A stretch of 64,000 nt of DNA from Trichoplax adhaerens (taxonomy: Eukaryota > Placozoa > Uniplacotomia > Trichoplacea > Trichoplacidae): the NCBI RefSeq assembly GCF_000150275.1, contig NW_002060944.1, positions 4,785,080-4,849,079 of the forward strand. The letters are read 5' to 3'. Below the pieces are notes generated by a model. The model was not told the origin of the DNA. It saw only the letters and a list, made by a program, of their open reading frames with translations, and made no database searches. Positions 39,353-53,873 of the stretch are shown one piece after another. The position numbers and the translations under genes were made by a program. Every line of letters starts with the position of its first letter. Position 1 is the stretch's first letter.

Positions 39353-41724
39353 ATGAAAGTTTTGCTCATTGCATTAGCGGTCCTAGCCGTTGCCAATGCG
39401 GCTATTATTGATGCCCGTTAGTTTGTATTTCTTTAAGATCATTTTGTAATTAAAATCAAATTTAAATTTTCTTTTTACTTTTCCATAATTATAGTACTTG
39501 ATATTATTGTTGACATTCTTTAATGCTTCTATTTAAATGAGGATAATAAATCACTTGTATCGATGATTAATTCTTTAACTCAAAACTAGGAAATAAAAAA
39601 GTCAGTATGCGAGTGATGCTCGCTGACGACTATAACAGGATTGTCGGTGGAAGTGAGGCTAGCAAACATGAATTTCCTTACCAGATCTCACTTGAGCAAA
39701 AATATGGCAAAAGTTGGTATCACATTTGTGGTGGAAGTATAATTGACAGCAAATGGGTTCTTACAGCTGCTCATTGTGTTGAGGGTGCTAAAGCACGAAA
39801 ATTGAGAGTCAATGTTGGCGATCATAGTATTGAAGATGCTACTGAACAGATTATTTCTTTAAGAAGATCGTAAGCAAGCCAATAAACTTGATATTTACTA
39901 ATTGAATTATAACTTAATAACTAATTCACTTCTAAGGCATGATCCTTATTCTCGCCATATATAATAGAACATTATATCATCTTGATTAAATTTGTTCTCC
40001 AATTTATTAATATTTGCGCATAAATAACTTATAATTCCGTTAGAATTGTCCATTCTGCCTACGATTCTAATAGCCTCGTCAATGATATTGCCTTGCTCGA
40101 GTTGTCTGAATCAGCTACAGCCAAGAGCAATACCGCTACAATTCCTTGTGCTTCAAAAGCTACAACCATGTCTGATGGAGATACTGTCACTGTAACTGGT
40201 TGGGGTACACTTTCATCTGGTGGTTCATCTCCCGATACATTGCATAAAGTAAATGTGAATTATTTTGATGATTCCAAATGCTTGAGTGCATACGGCAGTG
40301 AATTCTCTGCTAAGGAAATGTTTTGCGCTGGAGTAAACGGAGGTGGTAAAGATTCTTGCCAAGGCGATAGTGGCGGTCCAGCCGCTTCTGGCGGAAGATT
40401 AGTTGGTGTTGTCAGCTGGGGCTACGGTAAGAATATTGTTCTAACATCGATTGCCAACATATCAGTATATGCAAGCTAGAATAGCATTAGTGGTGTAAGC
40501 TAATATTCAAGCATCGATAATAGATAAAATGTATACGAAGAACTTAAATAATAGCAACTATATATAATATTGAAATTTAGACACACTAAGGATAGAAAAC
40601 TGATCTTATTATTGTAGTACCTTGGTTGTAAGTTGATAACTTTAGTAATATGCAGCAATAACATTCAGTTTCTAATAGTTAATAATGTACCAGAGCTAAA
40701 ATATTCCTTTACTTTTGCATTATTGACATTCCTTACCGTACTTATCGCACAGTTTATAATTTTAAAATTTAGCTTACAATATAGCTAGTTAATATACCAG
40801 TAGTACTAAGCATTCCAATATAAGAGAGTTTCGCCATATCCCGATTATAATAATAGGCAAGAAGTCGTTAAAATATGCTTGCTGGCGGAAAAAATTAGAG
40901 CATCGCGATACACTTATATTTATAAAAAGATGATATAAACGACATAAATTAACAATGGAATATCAAGTACTATAAATGAATAGTTACAAGAGCTAAAATA
41001 TTCCTTCATTATATTAAAAGACGTGCATGCTAGTAACGTTTCAAATGTAGATGAAAGCAAAAAATCTCATCGGGGATGTTACCGTTCGTTAATCCTAGGA
41101 AAATGACAATACTTTGTAGAATTAACAATTTAATATGCAGATGACCTAAATAAACTGTGCCCTGAATTATACATATTGATGTCAATAACATGTCAAAATG
41201 TGAACAAGCTACAAAAATCAAGTTATTCTCCCTACTTCCCATTTCTGGATAAGAAGTATAGTTATACACTTGTATTTATACTGCTAAATATTTAAAATTT
41301 ATCCAATATCAAATGATAACTGCTTAATATCGAATGATATTTCAAAAATGTAAATGAGCTAAAACATTGTAAATAGTGTTCATAAATTTGTTAGTATTGA
41401 TAGCAAATCAAAGTTTTCATATTGCTATAGATTTTATCATGATAGTTTCATTAATTTTTAAACTGAATTGAGATAAATAGAATCTGATATAACAACATAC
41501 TCGCAAGATCTAACATTGGCATAGAGTTATCAGAGTAGCAAATTGAGTTATATATAGAATAATTATATGTACCTAGTTGCAACGTGTTGTAGAATACCGA
41601 ATTGAACCCATTTGTGCTATTTTATTCCGTAGGCTGTGCCGATGCACAATATCCTGGCGTTTATACGCGTGTCAGCAATTATCAGGATTGGATCGAGGGA
41701 TATGCCGGCAAAATAATCAATTAA
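39353..41724 (+). CDS. Secreted trypsin-like serine protease (S1), intact
   Basis: Four exons, 39353-39416, 39590-39869, 40044-40426 and 41633-41724, give 272 aa with all phases matching. Domains in order: signal peptide [16 protein letters not shown], short basic pro-segment, activation cleavage at NR|IVGG (Ile39), catalytic His83 (LTAAHC), Asp129 (NDIALLEL) and Ser224 (GDSGGP). The residue six before the serine is Asp ([11 protein letters not shown]), and SWGYG plus PGVYTRV line the pocket. Together these predict trypsin-type cleavage after Lys/Arg. Length is normal for a digestive or secreted trypsin (about 240-270 aa). No extra domains are present. The broken paralogue lies 5 kb upstream in the same orientation, so this is a tandem pair. 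It is likely secreted by gland or digestive cells (inference). Confidence 0.94.
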
Positions 41725-44080
41725 TTTATTGCTATGGAAACTCTTACCTAGGCTTATATTCTTTTCTGTAGCAATAGAATACACATAAGTAACCTAGGAT
41801 ACAGACAATTAGATGTTATCTTGCGTGTACAGATAGGTCATCTTAAACCTAGGTTTACTCTAGAATTATACGTAGGTATAACAATTTACTTGGTAGGTTG
41901 AGATTCTTATAAATATTCCCTTGTGATAGCGTATACGTTTTTTCTTGCGTTGGTAGAATGTCTATCATCTCAAAGATTGCTTAGTTATCGTGTCATTAAA
42001 GGATTATTCATTAAATCGTTTGTTAATGATATCAAAGGCATATCATAATCAAATTTACAAGTTAATAAATTTTACATTTGGCATTTGATCAGAAAGTAGA
42101 TTTATCATTTTTGTTGATAGTATAGGTAGTATTATCAAGACTACACTCTCGTATCAGTTCTTATCCGGATATTTTATCTAATTTAAGTTAATTTACTGAA
42201 TTACTTTGTACATTAGCCAAATATAAGCAAGCTATGAAATAATGTCATATTAACATGCAGTAAGCAGTGCAGCTCTAATATATATCATAACCACTCCTAC
42301 ACTTTGGAATGATCTGTCGAATTTCCTCAAGTAAAGTCAAGATATTTCTATTTCATTATGAAGATAATTACATTACTTTTGTAGCACAAAAAATTTTCCA
42401 GTATCACTATAGAAAGCATGTTATAAGACAGACTTCTATTTAGGTATGATTAATATCGTTAAGCTTATATTTCTGATGGTGTAAATAGTCTTACTAAATG
42501 CGCGTGAATCTCTACCAAGGATCTCAAATGTTACCTGCCGAATTATATATTGTCAAGCCTATAGTATGAAAAAGGCTAGTTATTGAATTACTAGTAGAGA
42601 TTAAGACAGTACTGATTGAATACGCGTTATAATTTGGGATTGCCCTGCTAGATTTATTTTAGATATGGCTAACGTTCCTAATTCTTCATACTGATTTCGA
42701 TTTAATTAATCATGATCAGCATAAGTTATAGTACGATTACTTATTTCATGCACTTCTATTTACAGAAAATAGATAATAAAACGAATTGCTTAATTTTTTG
42801 AATGTTTGATCAAAGTTATGTTATAAGTAATACTTAGCTATTCATTTAATTGGTTTAATTATAATAATAAGTGTCTATTAATTATGTTATAAGTGTATTA
42901 ATTGATATGATACTATCAATATTTATTTGCATAAACATAGCAATTTTATGTTTTAGAATGTGTAGTTTTCCTGGCACGAAGGTTTTGCTATGAGACTCCA
43001 ACATATTTTATGCTAATCATATCATTGATGCTACAAAATATTTTAAATTTAGAAACCTAGATATCTGTGTGACTGTAGAGAAGGAATACATTCTATAGTT
43101 AGATATTTTTGCTAGAGAATTATTCTTATTCTGAAATACTTTATTGCAGTATCGAAATTTTAGCTATACATATATAAAATATTGCATAGTATTTCCGGTG
43201 ATTGAAATCTGAACTGCTTATTAAGTTGAATGATAATTTAAAATCATTTCAACCACCATATTTAGATTAATTACTTTTATTTCTTTTAATCAAAACACAT
43301 AAAGATAATTTTTTTAATAAAAATAGTGGATATTTGTTTCATTATTAAATATATTCCTTTAATGCTAAGGCTAAGTAAACTAGTTTGTTAATTATAACAT
43401 TTTGCATAAGCTTAATCACTTATTGCTTTGTGATGTGAATAAGCTCAATTTTTTCCAGACACCTTCGAAATTCGATTGATAATATTTACAGCTAGAGATT
43501 GAGACATATTAAATAGGTATATCACATACGAAGAAAAATTCAAAAAGACCTACATAAAATATTTCAATTTTAGGCTATAACTCGTATCTATACTAGAGTA
43601 AATTTAACTTAGGTTGAGCTGTGAAAATCATTGTAAGAAATGATAAGGATAACCTAATCAATTCATTTATATTGTATTCAAACCTCCTCGTATTAATTTC
43701 ATATTAATTAAGACAAGTAAAACTGATTCATCTGACCATTAGCTTCTTGACTAGACTTAATGTCTATATCTTCTATTGGATTGAAATGATTAGAAAAATC
43801 TTGTGATACCATTTCAATTAGAGACAACGGCGACATGACTCATTACTATTGAAAATGAACGATGCCTATACACTTTGTAATATTTAAATTTTTGGTCATG
43901 GTATTTATCTGTATATTTGATTCTAACGATATACTACTGCATGGCTAATGGCAGCTTTTCATATACAACGAAGTTTGTGATAAAAGAAATACTATTTATC
44001 ATTTCTGTAAAGTGATGTATATGTACAGAAGATTGACCAATAGATTATTAGTGTAATGTTAACAATAAAGTTTGATGTTA
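41725..44080. other. Intergenic, no gene seen
   Basis: 3' flanks of the convergent trypsin-like and tektin-like genes. Stop-rich and AT-rich, with no supportable exon or repeat. Confidence 0.5.
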
Positions 44081-45852
44081 TCAATATGTAGCTACCCATC
44101 GATGGTTTCGTTTAGCCATTTGCCTCATCCTTAAAATGTTTGCATCAACTTCAGCATTAGCTTTCCTTTCCGATATACTCCTATGTAATTGTTTCTCACT
44201 TAATTTTAACGATTCTATATTGTCGTTAATCGTTACTAGCATATCAACTAGTTCTGTTGCTTTTCCATGAATTTGAAATTTCTGACCATTTATTGTGGTT
44301 GGAACAATCGATTGAAATTTGCCCGATACTGTATGCTGGGTCTATTAATAAAATTAAGGTTAGTATTTCATAACCCAAATGTGCACGATTAAATAACTAA
44401 GCTAATCTATTTAGCTCACCATTGGTATTCCGCATGCCCTATCGATAGCTTGTTGAGCTCTTTGTTGTCGCAATCTAGAATATCTAGTGGCACATCGCTG
44501 TAGTTCCACTTGTGCCTATCCATAAAATTAGTTTTGATCAATATTGATGACAATTACTACTGACAGTCTATCTAAGCTATAGATCAAACAATACATACGC
44601 GTACATGATAAAAATTTATTATTAATATAATTGAAAAAGAATCATCTTGATTTTGAGCAACATATTAGGAAGTTGATAAAAAAATATTGAAATATTTGTA
44701 GCATGGAACCATTTGTTGGCATTAAAAATTACTTGGCATTCTGCTACTAGTAGCTTAAGAACAAATTACCTTCGCTGACGATGCACTTTGCAAATCTTGT
44801 CGTAAGTTGGTATCAACAGCATTAAATGTTGCTTGTTGTATCCATTCCGTATTCTCAAGGGCACTTTTTGATTGCTGACGAAGTGATTTGGAAAATCTGC
44901 AAACTGCATTGACTCCTTCGATTAATTTACCGACGCTAATACTTGGCGATACTTCATGATTAATATCATCAGCAGTTTTAATGGCTTGGCTTTGACGGAT
45001 ATATTTTTCAACAACGGCAGTCTTTGAGGTGGCACTAACAATATGCTGTTGTGTTGATTTAATAGTCTTGCTACGTTGTTGGATAGCATCATGTAGGCTA
45101 TTTCGAGTACGACCTAATTTTTGTAAATGTTCCAGTACAGCTTGAAGTTGCATTTCAAGCGATTGCTTGATTTTTAATAGTGTATTTCGTTCTTTACCAA
45201 TCTGTTTATCGGCAATACCTAGTGTGGCCTTTTTAGTTGAATCGTATTGAAATAGTAATTGGTTATGATGAGTGAGAGATAGCGTAATTTTAGATAGACT
45301 TTTAAGATACCTCATAGTCAGCTTACGTGCATATTACAGTAATACTACAACATTAATCAAAGCTAATACGTAATAAAATTTCATTTCATTTTTAAACTTA
45401 ACTATTCCATTAAACAGAACTTGTCTACGCGTCTCTTTAGAATATCTCGATTGCAAATAAACGGGCGTACTTAGATTACTGTAACTTACCGCACTTTTTC
45501 CTAGGCGTGTCGATATTGCTGAAGAGCATCTAGAATTGACCAAGATATTCCGTCGGACCTTGTCCAACGATGCTTCTAGTGAATTCTTACATTTATTTAA
45601 TTGCTTAATTTCCTCATTAGTCTTATTGATGTTATCGTATAACGCTTGAATAGATGCTCTCGCATCTCGCATTAAGATATGAGCTGTATTATTATTTTGA
45701 TGGATTAATTTTTGCATAGCTACTGGAAGGCTTAGCGATTTAGTTTTAGCATAAAACTTTTCGGTTTCTTGAATGACTGTTGATGCACCTTGCAACGTAT
45801 TCCTAGGTTTATAGTAATTGCGTCCCTTATACTGTACTCTAGCATTAGCCAT
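44081..45852 (-). CDS. Tektin-like coiled-coil axonemal protein (TEKTL1/CCDC105-like?), 4 exons
   Basis: Exons on the minus strand are 45852-45403, 45321-44770, 44515-44420 and 44341-44081, all phase 0, giving 452 aa (463 if the upstream ATG at 45885 is used). The protein is nearly all heptad-like coiled coil, rich in Gln, Lys, Leu and Asn. The central pattern (IGKERNTLLKIKQSLEMQ, then a R-x-x-L-x-x-A-I-x-x-x-x-K-x-I block) resembles tektin helices. Length fits the tektin family (about 400-500 aa). Tektins and their relatives form filaments inside ciliary doublet microtubules. The classic tektin RPNVELC loop is not seen, which favours a tektin-like member such as CCDC105 over a true tektin. 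The donor of exon 1 (gttaag) is the least certain border. Family placement is moderate; the gene structure is firmer. Confidence 0.7.
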
Positions 45853-45885
45853 GATAGTGGTTAAAGAATGGATTGAGATTGGCAA

Positions 45886-47496
45886 TATACTTTAAATCCA
45901 ACTGGTGGTTTCAATGCTGCTGTAACCTATTGACTCGAATTAGTGCTAATAGCAATTTTCTTGATGATATTTTATCTTGCTCTATCGATAATTGGGTGAT
46001 TGAAATCTTTCTTGTTCACCAATTTGATGTCACATGAGTAATCAATTTACACGCTGTCGAACCTTGTGCTAGCAATTAATGTCCTTATTCGGAATGAGGA
46101 TATGTCATAAGTTCACTTTTATTACCGTTGAAATAAGTTAGTAGCCGATGTCGAATTGAGAGACAATTTTATGGCAACAACAACACGTCAAGTCTAGTCC
46201 AGTCTGCTTTATCACTATAGCAACAGCGTTTAGTGTTATTAGATATGTTATTCCAAATATTAACAAAAAAATAATTTATTCATGCGTATTATCATTATTA
46301 TTATTATGCTGAACTAATAATTAATTAGCGGCCTTAAAAGTAGAGGTAATGATTTATATGTGCTGGCAAGATACATTCTGTATACTGTAGTATTGCAACA
46401 TCCAGTTCAATCGCTATTAGTATATTATAATAAATAAATAAAGCGTAAAGTATGATTAGTCCTCAGCATCTATTGCATTGAAAACAGGCCGCATTTTAGT
46501 TAATTATTCATCAGAACTATTATTATGCTGAATTAAGAATGATTATAATTAATATCCGTCTCAAGAGTAGAGGTACTCATGCACTCATGCTATATAATAT
46601 ACTAACTATGATATAAAGGTGTTTAGTAGCTTCTCGCCTGCAGGCATTCTAAGGTGACAAAAAAGCACCACAAGCATAAGAGGAAATGGCGTCAAGTAAT
46701 CTGCTAGCTATAAAATACTGTCTAAAATACAAGTTTAAAGTAAAGATACATTAGTCAGTATGCTGTAGCAAGAGGATACGAATGGAATGTAAAATAATTT
46801 GCACAGAATCGATGCACGAATAAAGTGTCTACTCTTGTGCATCTTATTTGGTCATACGGGTATAATCCATTATAGTAAAGCAACGCTAACAGTACTTAAT
46901 TATGCGGTCTAAGTGGATATTCTAATCGCTCTATGTGACAATTGACTCGACATTTCATTCTGCATCGGGAGCAAAATTGATGACACCAACCATGATCTAC
47001 TCATCTCTCGCCATGGAATACGCTAGACGTTTATACATTTGGAAGCATACAATATTATATAGTGCTAGCGAATGTACTGTACAGTGTACAGTAGCGTAAG
47101 TGGCTGGCCAACTACTGAAACCATAGATCAAAAGTCAGTCAAATTAAAGCCATACGATAAGACTCGAAAGATACCATATCCCTGTCGGAACCTTCCATCA
47201 TTGCTACTCCAAGCTCTCAAAATGATAGCAAAATGAGTTTTATGATGCTCAAATTTTGTTGGATCAAGCCTATTTTAACGTTATAATGAAGTTACACTTA
47301 TGATATAATCCTAGAATTGGTAGGTACAGCAGTATTGCAATATTGAAAGAGTTACAGCAATTATTATAGCCAAGTCATGGTGATGACTTAGTCCTTGATC
47401 GAGGATGCATTTAACGACAGAAGTAAAACTAAGCAACTTTCACTGTTGGATTAATTGACCTTGAGAAATCGTCAAAATCAAGCCAATTATTATATT
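45886..47496. promoter_or_regulatory. Divergent intergenic region between the tektin-like gene and TSC1
   Basis: About 1.6 kb separate the two start codons, so both promoters should lie here. Visible features are a palindromic GTAC cluster at 47072-47098 (tgtactgtacagtgtaca) and a loosely duplicated segment (about 46296-46345 and 46520-46575, both with TTATTATGCTGAA and later AGTAGAGGTA). No TATA box stands out. I see no gene here. Confidence 0.4.
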
Positions 47497-50400
47497 ATGG
47501 CTGATACAACAGGGAGAAGATCATCACAAGCTAATAGCTTAGAAGATTTATTTAATTTATTAAGCTCCAAGGACGCTGCTTGGAGCCAGCAAGCTAAAAC
47601 AGTCATTATCGACGGATTGATTAATTCAGCTCGTGCCGGAGAGACCAGCAGCTGGTTACAAAATCATTTAATTGATTACTACATGAGAACAGGTTGTGAG
47701 AATGCAGCTGAGATATTAACTAAAATACAAGATTCTCAAGCTCGTGTGAGTCAATTTAATTGGTATAATACGGAGATAGATGTACATGATACAGTATGTT
47801 ATTAATTTACTATGTTACATTTGTACGATCATTTCCTGAACGAGATATCAAATGATGATTGCTAAACCTAAGCCTAAAATTATTGCTCATACTACACAGT
47901 CTATTCTCCTTATACTCGTACTTGTACGTTTCAGCTTCACAGCTACGTCGATAGGGATAGAATTCCAATCTGTTGTAATCCATAAGTGTCTGTATACACT
48001 GTACGAATAATAGTAGAATGCCAATTTAACTGTAATTTTCTCTATAAATGTTATTCAAACTTATTTATGCACTAGATTCATTGCTAGCCAAAAAAAACAG
48101 TTCTATAATTGAGTCGATTTTCAAGCTTATCACTATGTGGAGCACTAGAACCCATAAAGATCTTTGCATATGATTTATAATGTATTCTGTATCCTGTTAT
48201 ACCACAATGTAAGATAAAAGATCTTTAATAGTCACCATTGGCTATAATGAGTATTACCTTGTATTTAAAAATTGAATGTAACATTAGTAACACAGCGATA
48301 ATAGCCATTTTGTTCTTATAGATTAATTCTTTCTCAATTGTATTTATGTAGTTCTTATTCGATAAAATCAACGCCAGCCTATCCAATGGTAATACCTGCT
48401 TACAAGCCGTAAAACTACTTGGAAATATTGCTAGAAGTCAAGTATGTAGCTGCTATAAGTCTGAATACTTACTGTAGACGTAATGATAAAAATACCAAAG
48501 TGATTTCCATTAACTAAGTCATGTAATACGATCCTCACTAAATTCTCAGTGTATTACCCTTTCATAATTCACAATGGAGAATTAGGAGATAATGTCTTTC
48601 GAAAATTGTTGCAACTGCAGTGCAAATAGAATAAGCTAAACGTATCTCAGTATGATACAATTTATACTGTAATTATTACATACGCCAGCAAGATGATCAA
48701 AGAGTTTACTGAAACATATTTCATGCTTCCTATGTGTTACAAAAGTAATAAATTTTATTTATAAATATTAGCCATCCTGGTTGTATCGAATTGGAAATAA
48801 TGCTGCGGTACCAACTCTTCTCAAGTGTCTTAAGGTGCAAAATAGCTTAAGAATTTTACTTGATAAATTATAATAAATATAACGCTAAGAAATCATTCTT
48901 GATTATTTGCCCATGTTAGAGTCAACAAGATGCTGAAGTCCTTATAGGTGGCATTCTAACCCTAACAATTTTATTGCCTTCAATGCCTACCTTAGTTAAA
49001 CCTTACATGCCAGAAATGGTTGAGATTTATATAAGATTAGCCAGTTGGAGAATAAAGAAGCCAGGTAAATAATGTTTAATTTACAACGAAACAAATAGGA
49101 CTGCTAGTAAAATGCAATACACTGTAAATAATATACAGCATATTGTTAGTGGACGCTAGTAAGCATAATAGCTTGAACACTATTATTTCTTAGTTTAGTG
49201 AAAGCCTTTACTTTGCAATTTATTCGTTTGAATTTAAACCATTTCATTGTTTGTAAATGTCTTTATGGACTGTGAAAATATTAGGTCACATCCCGGATCT
49301 ATTCCTGCAGCATTTACTTATTGCAGCTAATGTTTTCTTCCAACGTTTATATGGCATGTTTCCATGTACATGTATGTCGCTATTAAAGGCTTTTTGTAAA
49401 AGTAAAGCCAACAGAGACATTTTCGACAAAGCACTTCAAGTGAGTTCTTTCCTGCTATTCCTTTTTCTTAAAAATTTAATAGTAACGACGTATTTACCAT
49501 TGTAGCCATTATTAGGCCAATTACGATTCCATCCTATGCTGGTTACCTCTGATTGCGATGAAGAATCACAACCCGATAGGTATCCTATTTAGTTTTAAGT
49601 GCATGTGGTACTGCTAAGTATTTGTTTAGTTGTAACGGTAATTTTGACATCACGAGTTAATTACGGTATGACTTATTGATAAAGTTTTACTGCCACATTT
49701 TCACTCTCTACGTATAATATTTATACTTATTTTAGAAAATAGTAACTTATACTTATAATAAACTGTAGATGGAAAAAATTAGAGCCTTATGAAATTGTTG
49801 TTGAATGCTCAAAGTTTGCATCCGGCATTTATGATGATCGATACAACGAAAACTATAGGGAATCGGCATTTATTCCTCGTCGGTGTCCTCATACTTATCA
49901 GGTTGTCAGTGATGGATTACCAGATAGGGCGCCTAATAATACATGGAGACAGAACTCATCTACAACTGCTGAAATGAATGATATTAATAGAATTTCGAGA
50001 TCAAACTCTAACAGTGCTTCTATCGTATCTAAGACCGACACAGAAACTGATAAACAACCTGAGATTGAGAAAGTTGATGCATCCTTGGAGCACGCTACAG
50101 TCGCTACTGTTACGACTAATAAATTAGATAAAATACCATTGGTAGCTTTTCGAGATTCCCATGAATTATGGAGTCCCTCATTGCTGCTCGATGTCGATTC
50201 TCCACCCACTTCTCCAGATCTTAATCGAAATAACCCTACTCGTATCTCAACTCCTGGAAAGTCGTCTGAGACGCATAATCGTTTGGTCGATTCACCTATT
50301 CATGCAGCGCCTCCAGATACGATCAATACCTCAAATTTTACAAATTCTATGACGAAATTTACGCATCAAACGAATATTAGCAAAGAAATCTTATCACCAA

Positions 50401-53235
50401 CGAAGCAGAACGATTCGTTGGATCAGGAGAAATTTACCGACTTCAAATATTCGACACCAAAGAGAGTACTCGGTGATTCACAAGATGATATTGTAATTAA
50501 TCAATCTGCTACTGATAACATTAAACAGACAGCTGATGATCAAGCCCTTATACATCGAAAGATATCAGAGGGAAAACTAAGAAAGAAAGTATCAACTGCA
50601 GCCGTTCCTGTCAGAAAAGTGAGCACTGTATTTAATAAGCGATATGTGCAATTTTTTAGAAAGTACATTTTTAATAGCTATGAACTCTCTTAATTATTAT
50701 AGGAGTTAGGTTTGGCGTCTAATACTGAAGTACAAGATCCCGCGGATAATAAAGTGATTCCAAATAGAATATACTCTCTTACCAGCATGGACTTATTTAC
50801 GTCAGATAATATAAATCAGGAAGATGCACATGGATTACCGGACATACATTCTTGGCCTCCCAATGCTTATTTATTAAATGACAGCAAATTAAAAGAAGTA
50901 GGAAATGAATGTAGTTTGCTGTAAAATCTCGCGTGACAATGGCTTATATTATGAATATTCCTATGATACTGTAGGATTCTACGGAAGATATACTTACGGA
51001 TAATTTGCATCATTCCTTCAAGCCCAAAGAGAGTCCGTTTGAAAGCTCTCAAAGTAAAATTGAAGATGATACTGCAACTGATAATAAAGATTTTACTTCT
51101 AGCTCAGCAGTAAAGGAGAAAAACTTTACGAATACGGATAGCGAGTCTACTGCTGATTTAGGTACCAGTGTACAATAAATAGTGACATTTTTATCTTACT
51201 ACGAAATTAGGATATGATGAATAGCTAATCAGTAGCGATTATAATGCTGTACTTACCATTCTATTTTATTTAGATAGCAAATTAGCACATCAGAATGCTT
51301 CGTTGAGTTCATATATTAATCTGATGGATGCTGCTTTACGATCACCAATAATGGGTGCTCCATTAAACCAACGAACAGCTAGCGTTGCTCCTGTCTTGAA
51401 TGATTCTTTCCAAGACTTTAGTCCTAAAACATCGTCTGATTGTCATTCTTGGATTTATCCATCTTTTACTAGTTTTGAAGAATATCTAACTCTGGCAAGC
51501 GAAATTCACTCTGAAGAACTTAAAAGGTAAGTCTAATCAAATCAGTCATTACGTACTCGTGCTTAAATTTATTTTTAAAATTCTCTATTAATGGCAATCT
51601 ATCACTTTTGAGACAGAATACCTCTAGTTGATCGCTTTGATACTACTTGGAATTATTTTGGTGGATCAGCTCCTGCCGATGAGGTAACAATATTCAAAGG
51701 CCAAACGCGTTTGCTTTTAAATCAGCTTTTGTTTGAGCGGTATCAAACGGAAATGTACGCACAACGTAATCGCCAGCTGGTGGGAAGAACTTATAGGCTA
51801 AATGCCCTTGAAGAGGAATGCTTAGCAATGGTTAGTTGTTTAATCTATTCGATCAATAAAACTCTTGGACGTGAACATTTTTTGTCTGTATTGTCGTAGA
51901 AAGATCAACTTCGTTTCCAAGAAGCCGAAATTCATCACTTAAAACTTTACTTAAAGTTACAAGAGGAAGAACAACGGTATAAATATTACTCAATCTTATT
52001 ATGTTTACATGCTAAAAATACTTCTTTGTCAATATAATTTTGCAGGAGGGTTATAGAAAATAGAGAAACTTGGGAATCTGACATGAAATCCAGAGTACGG
52101 TACGTTCCGGATATTAGTTTTATATTTACGTCTGCACTAATATCTGTGTAATTTTTAGCCATTGCATAACTGTCGTTTTTAAATTAGAACTTTGAATAAT
52201 GAAAAATTGCAATTACAACGAAGAATTGATCAGTTATCAGACAAGCTATCAGTAGTATTATCGCAATCTGATCGTATAAAACAGGTACGCATATTTCTAG
52301 CATGGCATACAACGCAATGACGTATTGCTTTTACCGTTAACATAGTGTTGTATATACGCAGGAGCTAAGTATGACCAAAGCAGAGTTATTTGATGCTACA
52401 TCTAAATTGAAACGGCTAGATCAACTAGAAATCAAAAATAAGGCTGTGATTGAAATGGTATACAAAATTAGCTAGTTAAATCTTGCGATCAGTCTAATCT
52501 AACTTACGTTAATCTATCACTACAAAAACAGAATGATCGCTTAAAGAATGAATTAGTCCTTCTAGGCGAATATTGCAATCAGCAACTTGAGTCTAATGAA
52601 AATAGCTTAAGAGCCAGTTTATTAAAAGCAAAGCAGCAGGTGTTATCGTATGACTCGGAATTATCAGGTTAGTTGCGACATTGCAATATTTTGCCCTTGC
52701 AATCTACACTTGTATAATCAAATTGTTACCCTTGATGCTAGCGCGAAATGAGGCATTTCAAAAACAAGACATCCAGTTGGAATCGATGAAATGTCAAATC
52801 ACAGATCTTGAAAATCGAATTAAATCAAAGGTAAAATGAAAGAGTTTATAACTTATCGAAATACAAAATTAAAATTAAATACCATTTTAATGTAACGTAG
52901 GAGTTAGCGTTAAAATTAGAAAAGGACATGTTGAAGGAGTCAAAAGATATTCATGCATCCGAGATTGAAGTAAGTCCAATATTTCGCAAGTCACAACAGT
53001 ATAAATTGGCAATATACTAATTGATAAGGAATACCTCGCAATTTAGGTTATCGAGCGAAAATATAAGAGTTTACAAAGGATTTGTCGTAAATATGAATCA
53101 TATATCCTAAAACTTCACTCACAGTTGGAAATAATACAGAAGGAAAGTGGATTAAAAATTTCAGCAGATTCGGATACACAACTAAGTGCTGATTCTTTAC
53201 AAACTACGATTTATAAAGAAGCAGAGGCAATTTAA
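47497..53235 (+). CDS. TSC1: Hamartin, TSC1 tumour-suppressor homologue, 19 exons
   Basis: Exons: 47497-47745, 48352-48441, 48772-48834, 48920-49064, 49285-49439, 49506-49579, 49769-50618, 50703-50897, 50975-51161, 51274-51526, 51617-51830, 51900-51976, 52046-52099, 52188-52284, 52362-52457, 52532-52667, 52742-52830, 52901-52969, 53047-53235. They give 1093 aa; human TSC1 is 1164. Hamartin holds and stabilises TSC2, whose GAP activity on Rheb restrains mTORC1. The N-terminal helical domain (about 1-290) is clear: HLIDYYMRT, PSWLYRIG…PTLLKCLK, FFQRLYGMFPC, RFHPMLVT, RWKKLEPYEIVVECSKF. Residues about 300-750 are Ser/Thr/Asn-rich and disordered. From about 755 a long coiled coil begins with LLLNQLLFERYQTEMYAQRN and includes LVLLGEYCNQQLE. 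ATG at 47497 gives MADTTGRRSS. The gene looks functional. Confidence 0.95.
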
Positions 53236-53873
53236 TTAATTAACATTAATATTTTAAGTATTCGTAACCTAGAATAGTTCATCTGATATAGCTAACTCAA
53301 CTATCCCATTAAAAATGATCCCATATAATAATATTAAATGAAAATATTCATGTACTAATTTAAAATTAAGCAAGTACAATTTGTTATACTGTATACAATA
53401 TTAAAGTTAAAGAATAGCATTTATCAATTGATTGATAATCTTGGATAACTTTAAAAGTTAACAGAGCTAACGATGTCGCAATGTAATTGCTCAAATTTTG
53501 TAAATTTCATGTATTTGATATTGTTTCTCTAATTGATAATTGTGCTTTATTCAATTCCAAATTTGTTTCATTAAAACATCAAGGTAATATATATGCTATT
53601 GCAAGTTCATGAATTTTGAATCAATTAAATAGAATTTTATAAGGCTACAGCTCTGTATTTTTGAATGTTAAATTTAATTCAGCGATCAAATAGCAAATTT
53701 ATTTTACAATCATATTCATGATATGCTCGATAATCGATTCGTCACTACACGGTAAGCAAATTTTAATTACATCCTTAAATTATTATACATTATGTGCGAT
53801 AGAAGCTTTGAAGACTATGATCTTTGAGTTTATTTCAATTTCACTTATAAGTTCTGGTGAGTTACAAGAGCAT
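53236..53873. other. Convergent 3' region of TSC1 and TTLL11-like
   Basis: 639 bp separate the two stop codons, to be shared by both 3' UTRs. On the plus strand ATTAAA occurs at 53309-53314 as a possible TSC1 poly(A) signal. On the minus strand AATAAA is at 53834-53829. Confidence 0.5.
53829..53834 (-). terminator. Poly(A) signal of the TTLL11-like gene
   Basis: AATAAA on the minus strand, about 40 nt after the TAG stop (53874-53876). Confidence 0.5.

Noticed and set aside
41030-41269. 79-codon minus-strand open frame
   Set aside because: It lies within the last intron of the intact trypsin gene and has no protein-family signal.
49898-50209. 103-codon minus-strand open frame
   Set aside because: Shadow of TSC1 exon 7 in the opposite strand.
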